Assembly: GCA_030762895.1 (NCBI GenBank)
Contig: JAUPTC010000090.1
Coordinates: 1 to 64,000 of the forward strand
DNA: 64,000 nt
Direction: 5' to 3'
Source of the DNA: Sophora flavescens
Lineage: Eukaryota > Streptophyta > Magnoliopsida > Fabales > Fabaceae
Under the pieces are notes generated by a model. That model saw nothing but the letters and a program-made list of their open reading frames with translations, was not told where the DNA came from and made no database searches. This document shows positions 19,190 to 30,242 of the stretch, piece by piece. A program made the translations under genes and the position numbers. How positions within the stretch are numbered: the first letter of the stretch is position 1; the number at the start of each line of letters is the position of its first letter.

Positions 19190-20134
19190 TGATATGAGCC
19201 AAGGAGGGGCAAGTCTACAACATTTCAACAAAGATGATGTGAGCCCAATTTGGAGCATAGTTCAAAGAAGCTTTAACTCCAATGTTGATTCTCTTAATGG
19301 ACATAAGCCCAAGTTCAAGTCAAATTAGCCCAAATGCACAACTTTGCTCATTCAAATGGAGGAAGCATGAAGTGGGGCTGATTTGGTTCAAGGTCCAAGT
19401 CATTTTAGTTTATTATTTTTCAATAAATAAGTGAAGAATCATGCAAGTGGGGTCCCTAGCATATTCTACACGAATTTGGATGTTTCTAATTGTTAGAAGT
19501 TTGAATTTTGAGTGTTTTATGGTGAGAATAAAAGTTGTAAATTGTGGGAGTTACACTTTTAATGTGAGAAGCAAGTGTAACACCCACAATAATGAGAGTT
19601 ATGGCTTGGTGGCTGCCTTGATGGTTTTTGGTAGCTATTCAAGTGGGATTTAAGTTGGAATTTCGTTTTTTTCATTTGGTGGCTGAATTAGAATTAGTCT
19701 TAAGTGAATTATTAGTATCATAATTAGGCTATTCAAGTGGAGGTTTCATTTTATCTTTGGATGCCAAGAGTTTGGCTGCCATACTATATGTAAAACGAAA
19801 ATTCATATGAAATAACAAGTTTGATGTTGTTGGAATTTATCCAAATTAGTGAGAAGTGTTTCTCCTAAGTTCTTGGTTGAACCAAGATTGAGTTCTTATC
19901 AAGAATCTCCAAATTCTTGTGGCGAACATCACTTGGCTTATCAAACAATTTCCATTGTTTGTGGCGCCTTCATCATCTCTATCTCTTCCACTTTCTTCTT
20001 TCTTCTTCAACTTTTGTTTTGTTACTTAAATCTGAAATTGATTTGGTCTTTGTTCTTGAACCAAAGTGGCACAACACTAAATGAATTTCAATCAAAAAGA
20101 TCATTTCAAGGCAACCACAAGTTGGTTGTTATCA
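19190..20134 (+). mobile_element. Solo LTR E (945 bp)
   Basis: TGATATGAGCC to GTTGTTATCA with perfect duplications gaacc at 19185-19189 and 20135-20139. It has the extended start: TGATATGAGCC, an internal AAGGAGGGG tract, then a second TGATGTGAGCCC near 19233. U3 inverted repeat at about 19540-19590. Leader hairpins at 19830-19968: TTGGA/TCCAA, GAGAA/TTCTC, GTTC/GAAC, CAAGAAT/ATTCTTG and CAAACAAT/ATTGTTTG, then GGCGCC. Confidence 0.93.
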
Positions 20135-20163
20135 GAACCATACTCCAAATTGGGCTCATATCA
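20135..20163 (-). mobile_element. LTR B (minus), terminal part
   Basis: Begins with the gaacc duplication and finishes LTR B with GGGCTCATATCA (start of the LTR in its own orientation). Confidence 0.85.
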
Positions 20164-20304
20164 GATTAATTCAACCTAAGATCATCAAAAGGCAACCTAT
20201 CCATTTGGTTGTCATAAGTTAACCATGGGAACATGGCGTGAGGGTCAAGGGTTAACCATGGGATCATGGCGTGAGGGTCAATGGTTAACGATGGGAATAT
20301 GGCC
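20164..20304 (+). repeat. 141-bp direct duplication, right copy
   Basis: Repeats 15369-15509, including the last 54 bases of LTR D', although no LTR body precedes it here. It continues seamlessly into the long minus-orientation satellite array. Confidence 0.88.
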
Positions 20305-21348
20305 GAGGGGAATGGGTTAACCATGGGATCATGGCGTGAGGGTCATGGGTAAACCATGTGATCATGGCGTGAGGGTCATGGCTTAACCATGGGATCGTGG
20401 CATGAGGGTCAAGGGTTAACCATGTGATCATGGCGAGTGGGTCATGTGTTAACCATGTAATCATGGTAAGTAGGTTATGGGTAATCAAGGGATCATGTCA
20501 TGTGGGTCATTGGTTAACCATTGGATCATGCTGTGTCGGTCATGGTAATTAACCAAGGGATCATGGCATGAGGGTCATGGGTTAACCATGGGATCATGGC
20601 AAGAGGGTCATTGATTAACCATGTGGGATCATGAGGTGATGGTCATGGGTTAACCAAGGGATCATGGCGTGAGGATCATTGGTTAACCATTGGAACAAGG
20701 AGTGGGAGTCATGGGTTAACCATGGGATCATGGTGTGAGGGTAATGGGTTAACCATGGTATCATGGCGTGAGTGTCATGTGTTAACCATGTGATCATGGC
20801 AAGATGGTCATGTGTTAACCATGGAATCATGGCAAGTGGGTCATGGGTTAACCATGGAATTATGGCATGAGGGTCATGGGTTAACCATAAGATCATGTCG
20901 TGAGGGTCATGGGTTAACAATGGGATCATGGAATGATGGTCGTAGGTTAACCATGGGATCATGGCTTTAGGGTCATGGGTTAACCATGGGATCTTGGCAT
21001 GGGGGTCATGGGTTAATCATGGGATCATGTCATGAGGGTCATGGGTTAACCATAGGATCTTGTCGTGAGGGTCTTAGGTTAACCATGGGATCATGGTATG
21101 TGGGTCATGGGTTAACCATGGGATAATGGAATGAGGGTTATGGGTTAACCATGGGATCATGGCTTGAGAGTCATGTGTTAACCATGGGAGCATGGCATGT
21201 GGGTCATGGGTTAACCATGGGATCATGGCGTCAGGGTCATGGGTTAACCACGGGATCATGGCGTGAGGGTCATGTGTTAACTATGGGATCATGGCGTGAG
21301 GGTCATCGGTTAACCATGGGATGATTGTGTGAGGGTCATAGGTTAACC
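20214..21348 (-). repeat. 33-bp satellite array, minus orientation
   Basis: About 34 units, the reverse complement of the plus-orientation arrays (GGTTAACCATGGGATCATGG per unit on the plus strand). Long open frames of MIPWLTHDPHA type on the minus strand are by-products. It ends at GGTTAACC, 21341-21348, against integrase sequence. Confidence 0.93.
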
Positions 21349-23800
21349 TAGTGAGCACACTTCGTCAACCTATCAATGATAACCCAAATCGCATCATGCT
21401 TCTTAGGAGTTTGTGGTAATCCGACCACAAAATCCATAGCTATACTATCACATTTCCACTCTGGGATATCTAAAGATTGTGGTAATCCTGCTGGCTTCTG
21501 ATGTTCAATCTTAGCTTTTTGACACACCAGACAAGATAAAACATACTCTGCTACTTATTTCTTCATCCTTGTCCACCAAAACATTCTCTATAAATGCTGA
21601 TACATTTTTGTGGATCCAGGATAGAAACTCAACTTACTCTTGTGTGCTTCCTCTAAAATCATCTTCCTAAGTTCTGTATCCTCTGGCACACATATTCTAT
21701 CTCCAAACCTTAACACACCATCCGTTCCTCTATTAAACTCAGAAATTTTACCTTCATCGATTCCTCTACTTACTTCATGGAGGTATAGATCCTGAACTTG
21801 TTTATCTTTAAGATCTTTCATAAAATCACTACTTATAGTGATCATACTTAAGCAAATCTTATTCTCAACCAATTCCATTCCTAAGTTCAAATCCCTGAAC
21901 TGTTCAAGCAATTCTAACACCTTAACCATCATCACAGACACGTGCAAGGATTTCCTGCTTAAAGCATCTGCTACCACATTGGCCTTCCCAGGATGGTACA
22001 GTAATTCAAAATCATAATCCTTGATAAACTCCATCCATCTTCGCTGTCTCATATTCAATTCTTTTTTATCGAATAGATACTTCAAGCTCTTGTGGTCACT
22101 GAAGACATTAAACTTTGCTCTATACAAAAAGTGTCGCCATATCTTTAATGCGAACACTATTGCTGCTAACTCCAAATCGTGAGTCGGATAATTTCTCTCA
22201 TGAATTCTCAACTGTCGGGAAGCATAAGCCACGACTCTTCCCTCTTGCATCAGGACACAGCCTAAACCTTGGTATGACGCATCACAATATACGTCAAATT
22301 GTCCTAGTGGATCTGGTAAGATCAACACAGGTGATGCAGTCAACCTGTCCTTCAGCTTTTGAAAACTTTGTTCACACTTGTCCGTCCATACAAAAGCTAT
22401 ATTTTTCCTTGTTAATTGCGTCATAGGCAACGCAATCTTCGAGAATCCCTCTATGAACCTCCGATAATATCCAGCTAGTCCTAGGAAACTCCGTACTTCA
22501 CTTACTGACTTAGGCCGTTCCCACTTAAGAACTGACTCAAATTTAGCTGGATCTACGACTATTCCTTCTTTATTAATCACATGACCTAGGAATTGTACTT
22601 CTTCTAACCAAAACTCACACTTGGAAAGTTTGGCATAAAGCTGCCTATCCTTCAAAACTCGCAATACCAATCTCAAATGTTCCTCATGCTCTTCCCGCGT
22701 ACGAGAATAAATAAGAATATCGTCAATGAACACAACAACAAACTTATCGAGGAACGGTCTGAAAATCCTGTTCATATAATCCATGAACACGGCTGGCGCA
22801 TTAGTTACACCGAAAGGCATAACTAAATACTCATAGTGCCCGTATCTCGTCCTAAAAGCCGTCTTGGGTATATCTTCCTTTCTTACTCTGATCTGATGGT
22901 ACCCAGATCTTAAATCAATCTTAGACAACACTACTGCTCCTTTCAACTGATCCATCAAATCATCTTTCCTAGGCAACGAATACTTATTCTCAATCGTCGC
23001 CTTATTCAACTGCCCGTAATCCGTGCACAATCTCGCATTTCCATCCTTCTTCTTAACAAATAACACTGGTGCTCCCCACAGTGAAACACTCGGTCTGATA
23101 AACTCTTTTCCTAACATGTCATCCAATTGTTCCTTCAACTCTGCCAACTCAACCGGTGACATCCGATAAGGTGCTATAGATATAGGCCATGTCCCTGGTA
23201 CGAGATCTATAGTGAATTCCATTTCTCTTTCCGGTGGCAAACCTGGCACGCCTGGAGGGAAAACTTCAGGAAACACTCTCACAATAGGCATCGAATCTAT
23301 GCTGGGAGTATCATTAGCCTCCACTGCGAAAAGCATCACAAACTGTTGAGAGTTGTCACTCCTCGTAGAAACTCCTGCATTGGCATATGCTACACTAAAA
23401 GGTTCAAGAAATGATAAAGTCTTGCTAGAACAATCTAGCACTACATGGTTAGCCGAAAGCCAATCCATGCCAAGAATAACATCTATCTGTTGCATAGGAA
23501 AACAGATAAGATCTACAATAAATGTCCTATTCTCAACAACGATAGGACACTAAACAAACAGACATAGTAGTCAAAGGATTACTGGTTGGAGTAGACACTG
23601 TGAGGGTATAAGGTAATTTGGAAACAGTTACACACTCATGCGAAATAAAAGAATGTGTAGCGCCTGAGTCAAACAACACATACGAGAGTCTACCAGCTAT
23701 CAAACACATACCTTGTATAAGATCAGCAGATTGAGAGGATTCAGCTCCCCTCACGGTAAACACTCTTCCAGTGGAGAGGTTTGGCCACTTGTGGTCTTGC
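21349..23800 (-). mobile_element. LTR-less internal fragment of a Tekay/Del-like Ty3/gypsy element
   Basis: Contains the end of Gag, PR, RT, RH and the start of IN up to DRLTKCAH, and is cut on both sides by satellite. Its proteins differ strongly from families A, G and J (DSGATHSFIS protease, DVILGMDWLSAN, RICVPEDTEL). The satellite is minus-oriented on the left and plus-oriented on the right. No LTR, PBS or target duplication is visible, so it arrived or was trimmed by rearrangement. Confidence 0.88.
21588..23495 (-). CDS. pol: Tekay-like PR end - RT - RNase H - IN start
   Basis: A 635-residue frame. DVILGMDWLSANHVVLDC is the C-terminal part of the retropepsin. RT has LSKIDLRSGYHQ and the catalytic FIDD box (VVVFIDDILIYS). 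RNase H has VYCDAS, HDLELAAIVFAL and FSDHKSLKYL. IN begins RICVPEDTELRKMILEEAHKSKLSFYPGSTKMYQ. A TAG at 21588-21590 ends it; downstream the IN frame (MFWW, CLVCQKAKIEHQKPAG, MDFVVGLPQTPK) goes on with a second stop near 21556 and is cut at 21349. These motifs are characteristic of the Tekay/Del clade of chromoviruses (established knowledge). The frame is well preserved compared with the neighbours. Confidence 0.9.
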   Translation of the reverse strand: MQQIDVILGMDWLSANHVVLDCSSKTLSFLEPFSVAYANAGVSTRSDNSQQFVMLFAVEANDTPSIDSMPIVRVFPEVFPPGVPGLPPEREMEFTIDLVPGTWPISIAPYRMSPVELAELKEQLDDMLGKEFIRPSVSLWGAPVLFVKKKDGNARLCTDYGQLNKATIENKYSLPRKDDLMDQLKGAVVLSKIDLRSGYHQIRVRKEDIPKTAFRTRYGHYEYLVMPFGVTNAPAVFMDYMNRIFRPFLDKFVVVFIDDILIYSRTREEHEEHLRLVLRVLKDRQLYAKLSKCEFWLEEVQFLGHVINKEGIVVDPAKFESVLKWERPKSVSEVRSFLGLAGYYRRFIEGFSKIALPMTQLTRKNIAFVWTDKCEQSFQKLKDRLTASPVLILPDPLGQFDVYCDASYQGLGCVLMQEGRVVAYASRQLRIHERNYPTHDLELAAIVFALKIWRHFLYRAKFNVFSDHKSLKYLFDKKELNMRQRRWMEFIKDYDFELLYHPGKANVVADALSRKSLHVSVMMVKVLELLEQFRDLNLGMELVENKICLSMITISSDFMKDLKDKQVQDLYLHEVSRGIDEGKISEFNRGTDGVLRFGDRICVPEDTELRKMILEEAHKSKLSFYPGSTKMYQHL

Positions 23801-23826
23801 TCCCATGAGTAACCCATGACCCCCAC
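23533..23826 (-). pseudogene. Tekay-like Gag end and protease start, frameshifted
   Basis: 97 residues. The first ones come from satellite; then GRVFTVRGAESSQSADLIQGMCLIAGRLSYVLFDSGATHSFIS gives the retropepsin with an intact D-S-G. One frameshift near 23545 separates it from the frame at 21588-23495. The CCHC knuckle that should precede it lies beyond the break at about 23800. Confidence 0.82.
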
Positions 23827-24580
23827 GCCATGATTCCATGGTTAACCTATGACCCTCAAGCCATGATCCCATGGTAAACCTATGACCAGGTTACCATGAT
23901 CCAGTGGTTAACCCATGACTCTCACGACATGATCCTATTGTGAACCCATGACCCTCATGCCATGATCTCATGATTAACCAATGACCCTCATGCCATGATC
24001 CCATGGTTGACCCATGACCCTGTCATCATGATACCATGGTTAACCTAGTACCCTCACGCCATGTTCCCAAGGTTAACCCATGACCCTTAAGCCATGATCC
24101 TATGGTTAACTTATGACCGTCATTCAATGATCCCACGGTTAACCCATGACCCACTTGCCATGATTCCAGGGTTAACACATGACCCTCTCGCCATGATCAC
24201 TTGGCTAACCCATGACACTCACACCAATACCATTTAACCCTTACCCTCACACCATGATCCCATGGTTAACCCGTGACCCTCACGCCATGATCCCATGGTT
24301 AACCCATGACCCTCAGGCCATTATTCCTTGGTTAACCCATGACCCACACGACATGATCCCATGGTTAACCCATGACCCTTAGGCCATGATCCCATGGTTA
24401 ACCCATGACCCTCACGACATGATCGCATAATTAACCCATGACCTTTACGCTATGATCCCATGGTTAACCTATGACCCTCATTCCATGATCCTATGGTTAA
24501 CCAACGACCCACATATCATGATCCCACGGTTAAGCCATGACCCTCACTACATGATCGTATGGTTAACCCATGACCCTTAC
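23801..24580 (+). repeat. 33-bp satellite array, plus orientation
   Basis: About 24 units. Orientation is reversed relative to 20214-21348. It is interrupted at 24580 by element C2 and continues at 27245. Confidence 0.92.
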
Positions 24581-25457
24581 TGATATGATCCTAACAAGGA
24601 ACATATATATTTTCGGATCTATCCTTGAGTGACCAAACAAAATTATAGAAGAAGATGAAATACAAAATTGGATAAGATGAGAAATGGGAGGTAGGCGCCA
24701 CAAATCCAAGGGGATTTGATAAGCCAATGTGAGGTTCGCCACAAGAATCTTGGATTCTTGATAAGAACAAGGGTTGGCTCAATGAAGAACCCAAGAGAGA
24801 AAACACTCTCACAATTGGAATCAATCCAAAATGAACTCAAAGTTACTATTCAACATGTAATAGGTGTGTACATATAGCATAGGGAAATAAAAACCAAAGG
24901 TCATCATAAGATGACATAAACTCCTAATAACTAGACATAACTCTCCACTAAGTGGTTATTAAAAGAACATAACTATCCTACCTAAGAAAATAATAAAAGT
25001 GGTTCCATAACTTCTAAAGGAGTTACCTAGGCATGCAAGCCAAAGGTTGCTCTCCTTTGTAAGTTCCAAAAACGTGCCAGCCACCATTCATAATGGACCT
25101 TGCTCATTCATCAAGCTTAGTGTAGCCCAATTAACATATAACTCATTTAAGGTCCAAGAATTCGTATTAAACTTGCATCCCGTTTTTCACCATGTTAGAA
25201 GCCGAATTTGGTCAAGAGGCCTGAGATATGATTTGTAGATAATTCCCTAAGCTTTCCAACGCACCAAAGAATGCATCAATCGGATATTCGTACCTCAAGA
25301 TATGACCAAATCAAGCATACGGGTTCACCACAATGAAAATAAATTTTTCATCAAAAATATTAATTTGGCCTCAAATTGGACATCATCCTTGGTTTGCATC
25401 ATTCCCTCCCTCTTGAAAAGAATTCGACCTCGAATTTATTGCCTTAAGGAGTCTTCT

Positions 25458-26087
25458 TTATCCTCCTGGTTCAAACACAACCATTTTGAATCCATGGGGC
25501 ACCTCTCTTGGAATTGTTTCTTCAACTTCCTTCAAAATAGAGTCATCACCTCTAGGCAAAGAGTTTGCATTAGTAGTCAAACAAGCATCTTTACATAGAA
25601 AGATATATGTAGGCTGCCTTGCCAACATTGCTCCCTTCACCTTATTTTCTTTTATAGGAAGACTCTCCATTCTTCTTTCAACCTTTGCCTCAATTTTTTT
25701 CTTTTTATTTTCCCCTTCAAAAATTGCAGTCTCCACCTTTTTCTCAACATCTTTTTCATTCTGTTTGTTTTCCTCCATTCCCTTTTCTTCTACCTTTTTC
25801 TCATGGCTTTCTTTTTTTATTACTTCTCCTTCTTTGCTTTCCTCATTCACCGAACACTCTTCTTTTATTGATTTCTCAATCATTCTTTTTTTCTCACTCT
25901 CTCCTTTCAAGTACATTTGATCTTCATACACTTGTTTTGGTGACAATGATCCAAGAGTAATTTTACGATTATTAAATACAAATGAGTACCTATTGTTGTA
26001 GACATCATATTTCACGTCTCGTTCAGCTCTCCAAGGACGCCCAAGTACCAAGTGCCTTGTTTCTATAGGCACCACATCACATAACAC
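25458..26087 (-). CDS. C2 protein, C-terminal part (charged tail to VFEPGG)
   Basis: 209 residues continuing the protease-like domain (LCDVVPIETRHLVLGRPWRAERDVKYDVYNN, LSPKQVYEDQMY) into a long Lys/Glu-rich segment with heptad-like spacing, then LARQPTYIFLCKDACLTTNA and PREVPHGFKMVVFEPGG-stop. It preserves in one frame what C1 splits at 17180, so the ancestral protein was about 300 residues. Confidence 0.82.
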   Translation of the reverse strand: MLCDVVPIETRHLVLGRPWRAERDVKYDVYNNRYSFVFNNRKITLGSLSPKQVYEDQMYLKGESEKKRMIEKSIKEECSVNEESKEGEVIKKESHEKKVEEKGMEENKQNEKDVEKKVETAIFEGENKKKKIEAKVERRMESLPIKENKVKGAMLARQPTYIFLCKDACLTTNANSLPRGDDSILKEVEETIPREVPHGFKMVVFEPGG

Positions 26088-26338
26088 CTCATCCTTGTTC
26101 CTTGTTTGTTCACCATCACGTCACCGAAATCACTAAACTCCGGGATGCTCCAAATGACATATGGTTGTGGATGCTCTAGAAGAGGAAGTCCCAACTTTTT
26201 CACCATGGTGGTACTAGCTAGGTTGATGTAACCCTTTCTATCAATGACCAAGCTACATATCTTGTCCTTCACATAGCATCTAGAATAGAATAGATCCTCC
26301 ATTTTCTTGGCATCATTTTTCTTCATTAGTGACTCCAT
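26063..26338 (-). pseudogene. C2 protein, N-terminal part
   Basis: MESLMKKNDAKKMEDLFYSRCYVKDKICSLVIDRKGYINLAS...FGDVMVNKQ, then a deletion of roughly 30 bp (compared with C1) shifts the frame. The active-site replacement DRKGY is identical to C1. Confidence 0.82.
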
Positions 26339-27244
26339 GAAGAACCCACTAAGAAAAATTCAAACTTCCGAAAAAAATTGAAAAAACAAAATCACAAGTC
26401 ACTCTAGGAAGGATGGCTCTAGATACCAAATGATATGATCCTAACAAGGAACATATATATTTTCGGATCTATCCTTGAGTGACCAAGCAAAATTATAGAA
26501 GAAGATGAAATACAAAATTGGATAAGATGAGAAATGGGAGGTAGGCGCCACAAATCCAAGGGGATTTGATAAGCCAATGTGAGGTTCGCCACAAGAATCT
26601 TGGATTCTTGATAAGAACAAGGGTTGGCTCAATGAAGAACCCAAGAGAGAAATCACTCTCACAATTGGAATCAATCCAAAATGAACTCAAAGTTATCATT
26701 CATCATGTAATAGGTGTGTACATATAGCATAGGGAAATAAAAACCAAAGGTCATATCATAAGATGACATAAACTCCTAGACATAACTCTCCACTAAGTGG
26801 TTATTAAAAGAACATAACTATCCTACTTAAGAAAATAATAAAAGTGGTTCCATGACTTCTAAAGGAGTTACCTAGGCATGCAAGCCAAAGGTTGCTCTCC
26901 TTTGTGAGTTTCAAAAACGTGCCTGCCACCATTCATAATGGGCCTTGCTCATTCATCAAGCTTAGTGTAGCCCAATTAACATATAACTCATTTAAGGTCC
27001 AAGAATTCGTATTAAGCTTGCGGCCCTTTTTCACCATGATAGAAGCCGAATTTGGTCTAGAGGCCTGAGATATGATTTGTAGATAATTCCCTAAGCTTTC
27101 CAACACACCAAAGAATGCATCAATCGGAGATTCGTAGCTCAAGATCTGACCAAATCAAGCATACGGGTTCACCACAATGAAAATAAAATTTTCATCAAAA
27201 TATTAATTTGGCCTCAAATTGGACATCATCCTTGGTTTGCATCA

Positions 27245-27611
27245 CTTACGCCATGATCCCATGATTAACCCATGACCCTCGTGCCATGATCCCATCGTTT
27301 ACCCATGACCCTGACACCATGATCCCATTGTTAACCAATGACCCTCACGCCATGTTCCCGTGGTTAACCCATGAACCTCAAGCCAAGATCCCATGGTTAA
27401 CCCACGGCCCTCATTCCATGAACCCATGGTTAACCCATGACCCACTTACCATGATCCCATGGTTAACCCATGACCCTCACGACATGATCTTATGGTTAAC
27501 CCTTGACCCTCATGCTAGGATCCCATGATTAACCCCATGACCCCCACGCCATGATTCCATGGTTAACATATGACCCTCAAGCCATGATCCCATGGTAAAC
27601 CTATGACCCTC
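27245..27611 (+). repeat. 33-bp satellite array, plus orientation
   Basis: About 11 units continuing the array of 23801-24580 beyond C2. It ends at ACCCTC where LTR F begins. Confidence 0.92.
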
Positions 27612-28561
27612 TGATATGAGCCATGGGGGGGGGGGGCAAGTCCAATTTCCAACAAGAATGTTATGAGCCCAATGAAGACCATGGATCAAGAATCAAATCA
27701 AGGACTTGGTGGGCCCATGACAAGAGTTAGACACAAGAAAGCCCAACAAGCTCTTAATTACATGGGGGCTATTTTGATAGAAGCAAGCCCAAGAATGAGA
27801 CCAAATGGAATAGAGCCCCAATTGATGACCTATCTCATTCAACTAGAAGACCCAATTGAGTCCACTTAGTTGTTTTATTTTAATTCAATAAGTGTAATGG
27901 GTTATGTGTGTGTGTCCAAATTGGCTAAGTGTTGCAAATGGGTCAAGCCCACTTAAGTCCATGTTGTACACGAATTTGGGAGCTTAGTAGGAGGAATCTT
28001 TGGTTTGAATGCCAATAGTAACTCCTATAAGTTATTAGTTTGTTTATTGTTTTGTTAATTATGTGGGAGTTACACTTTTTAATATGAGAAGTGTGGCAGC
28101 CACATAATGATGGTTATGAGAGAATAATAAACTCACCATTAGAGGCTGAGTTAAGGAGGGAATTAGTGAGTCATTTAGTGACATGATTAGGCTAATTATT
28201 GTGGGGGTTATGATCTCTTTTGGAAGCCAAAAAGTTGGCAGCCTAATACTCTATTTGTACACTCCATTTTCATGTTGAATAGTAACTTGGATGTTGAATT
28301 TGGATTGAAATCCATTTGTGAGAGAATTGTCTCTCTTTGGTTCTTGGTTGAGCCAACAATTGTTCTTATCAAGAATCCAAGATTCTTGTGGCGAACTTCA
28401 TAGGCTTATCAAACTCTCTAGTTTGTGGTGCCATACCATCTCTAATCTTCACCATTTTCATATTTTCTTCTTCTTATTTTGGTTCCAAAAATTGGTTTCG
28501 CATTAACTTGTTAAGAATTCAACCAAATAGATCTTCATCAAAGGCAACCTCACCGTTTGGT
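27612..28561 (+). mobile_element. LTR F, last bases missing
   Basis: Starts TGATATGAGCCATGG with a G run (27623-27636). It contains the Pol-tail frame at 27663-27869 (QGLGGPMTRVRHKKAQQAL...LMTYLIQLEDP), a U3 inverted repeat near 28062 and leader hairpins at about 28295-28435. It stops in CACCGTTTGGT, about eight bases short of the usual CATCA end, exactly where element G begins. The complete version is 38110-39073. Confidence 0.85.
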
Positions 28562-29300
28562 TGATGTAAGCCCAATGGAGACCGATTTGGATCAAGAAGC
28601 TATTCAAGGTCTTGGTGGCCCAATGACAAGAGCAAGAGAAAAGAAAGCCCAAGAAGCTCTAACTCAATTGGTGGTGCTCTTAATGTACATAAGCCCAAAT
28701 GCACATGCAAGTAATGAAGACACTGAGCCCAAGATAATAACTTTGCTCATCCAAGCCCAAGAAGCATGAAGAGGGCATGCAAGTCCATTATTCTTTTAAT
28801 TCAATAAGTGTAAATGGGTTTTATGAGTGAGCCCAATTACTAAGTGATGTTTTTGGGGAAGCCCACTTGTAATCCATGATGAAAAACGAATTTGTATGTG
28901 TGAGGAATCTTTAGCTTGCATGCTATAAGAACTCCTAAACTAGTGTGTTGATATTTTGATAAATTGTATTAATTATGGGGGTTACACTTTTAATGTGAGA
29001 AGCAAGTGTAACCACCACATAATTAGGGGATAAAGAGACAAGAAGCGGGGGGGGTAACCTTTATAGTCTTATGGCTGAGTTGAATGATTTGGTGGCTACA
29101 TTATGAGGGTTTTTAGGCAAATTAGAATAAGTGGGTGTTTAAGGTCATGAATTAGGCCAATTAAGTGGGGGTTATGGTTTGGCTTTGGAAGCCCAAAAGT
29201 TGGCTGCTCAACTATATGTAATTTGTGACAAACACATGAAATGGTAAATTTGATGTTATTTTTGGATCAAATCCATTTTGTGAGAATTTTGTTCTCCTAG
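28562..29300 (+). repeat. 5' LTR of G, left part
   Basis: Contains the Pol-tail frame 28557-28769 (GLGGPMTRAREKKAQEALTQLVVLL...LLIQAQEA), the U3 inverted repeat near 28975-29025 and the first leader hairpins. Interrupted within TTCTCCTAG. Confidence 0.9.
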
Positions 29301-30242
29301 TGATATGAGCCAAGGAGGGGCAAGTCAACTTGTCATCAAGAATGATATGAGCCCAATAAGGAGCATGGATCAAGGAGCACTAAAAGGACTTGGTGGGTCT
29401 AAGACAAGAGCAAGAGCCAAGAAAGACCAAGAAGTTCTAAACCAAATAGTGTCAACCTTGATGGAAACAAGCCCAAGTTCAAGTCTTGATGGAGTGGAGG
29501 ACAAAATGGTTACTTATCTCATCCAACTTGAAGACCCATGATGGGCTTGGACGTCCACTCCCATATTATCATTTTCTAGTTTATTTCTTTTAAATAAAGT
29601 GCAATAAACTTGGGTTTTATGAAGAATTTCGAATTTGGGTGCATAGTGGGAGGAATCTTGTTGGTTTGCATACCAATAGTAACTCCTTTAAGTTTTTAGC
29701 CTTTTTTTTTTATGTTTTGTTACTTATGTGGGAGTTACACTTTTAATTTGAGAAATAAGTGTGGCTGCTACATAATGATAGAGAGAGGGTAATAAGTCAC
29801 TATTAAGTGGTTGAGTTATGTGTGAGTTTAGTAAGTCATGAATAGGATAGTTATGTGGGGGTTATGGAATCATTGGGAAGACAAAGGGTGAAGCCAAATG
29901 TTGGCAGCCACACCCCTATATGTAACATGCCTAAACACATGAATAAACAACTTGGATGTTGAATTTGGATTGAAATCCATTTGTGAGAGAATTGTCTCTC
30001 TTTGGTTCTTGGTTGAGCCAACTATTGTTCTTATCAAGAATCCAAGATTCTTGTGGCGAACTTCATAGGCTTATCAAACTCTCTAGTTTGTGGCGCCATA
30101 CCATCTCTAATCTTCACCATTTTCATATTTTCTTCTTCTTATTTTGCTTCCAAATTTGGTTTCGCATTAACTTGTTAAGAATTCAACCAAATAGATCTTC
30201 AACAAGGCAACCTCACCATTTGGTTGTCATCAAGTGGTATCA
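29301..30242 (+). mobile_element. LTR D plus ten PBS-derived bases, with its own TSD
   Basis: TGATATGAGCC to GTTGTCATCA (29301-30232), then AGTGGTATCA (30233-30242), which is the sequence that follows every LTR of this group before and within the PBS. Both sides carry cctag (29296-29300, 30243-30247). The inserted DNA therefore ends TATCA, a perfect complement to its TGATA start. A Pol-tail frame lies at 29305-29541. Leader hairpins at 29967-30097 include GAGAGA/TCTCTC and CAAACT/AGTTTG. Confidence 0.9.

Larger units (their letters stand above)
24581..27244 (-). mobile_element. C2: complete non-autonomous LTR retrotransposon
   Basis: LTRs at 24581-25401 and 26431-27244, PPT at 25402-25415, PBS at about 26411-26428 (minus strand TGGTATCTAGAGCC). 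Perfect duplication cttac at 24576-24580 and 27245-27249 in the satellite. Same organisation as C1: a protease-like frame and a charged tail, no RT or IN. It interrupts one satellite array cleanly. Confidence 0.95.

Noticed and set aside
20214..21348. Interstitial telomere repeat (GGGTTAACC resembles telomeric TTTAGGG)
   Set aside because: The period is 33 bp and the TTTAGGG heptamer does not occur in series.
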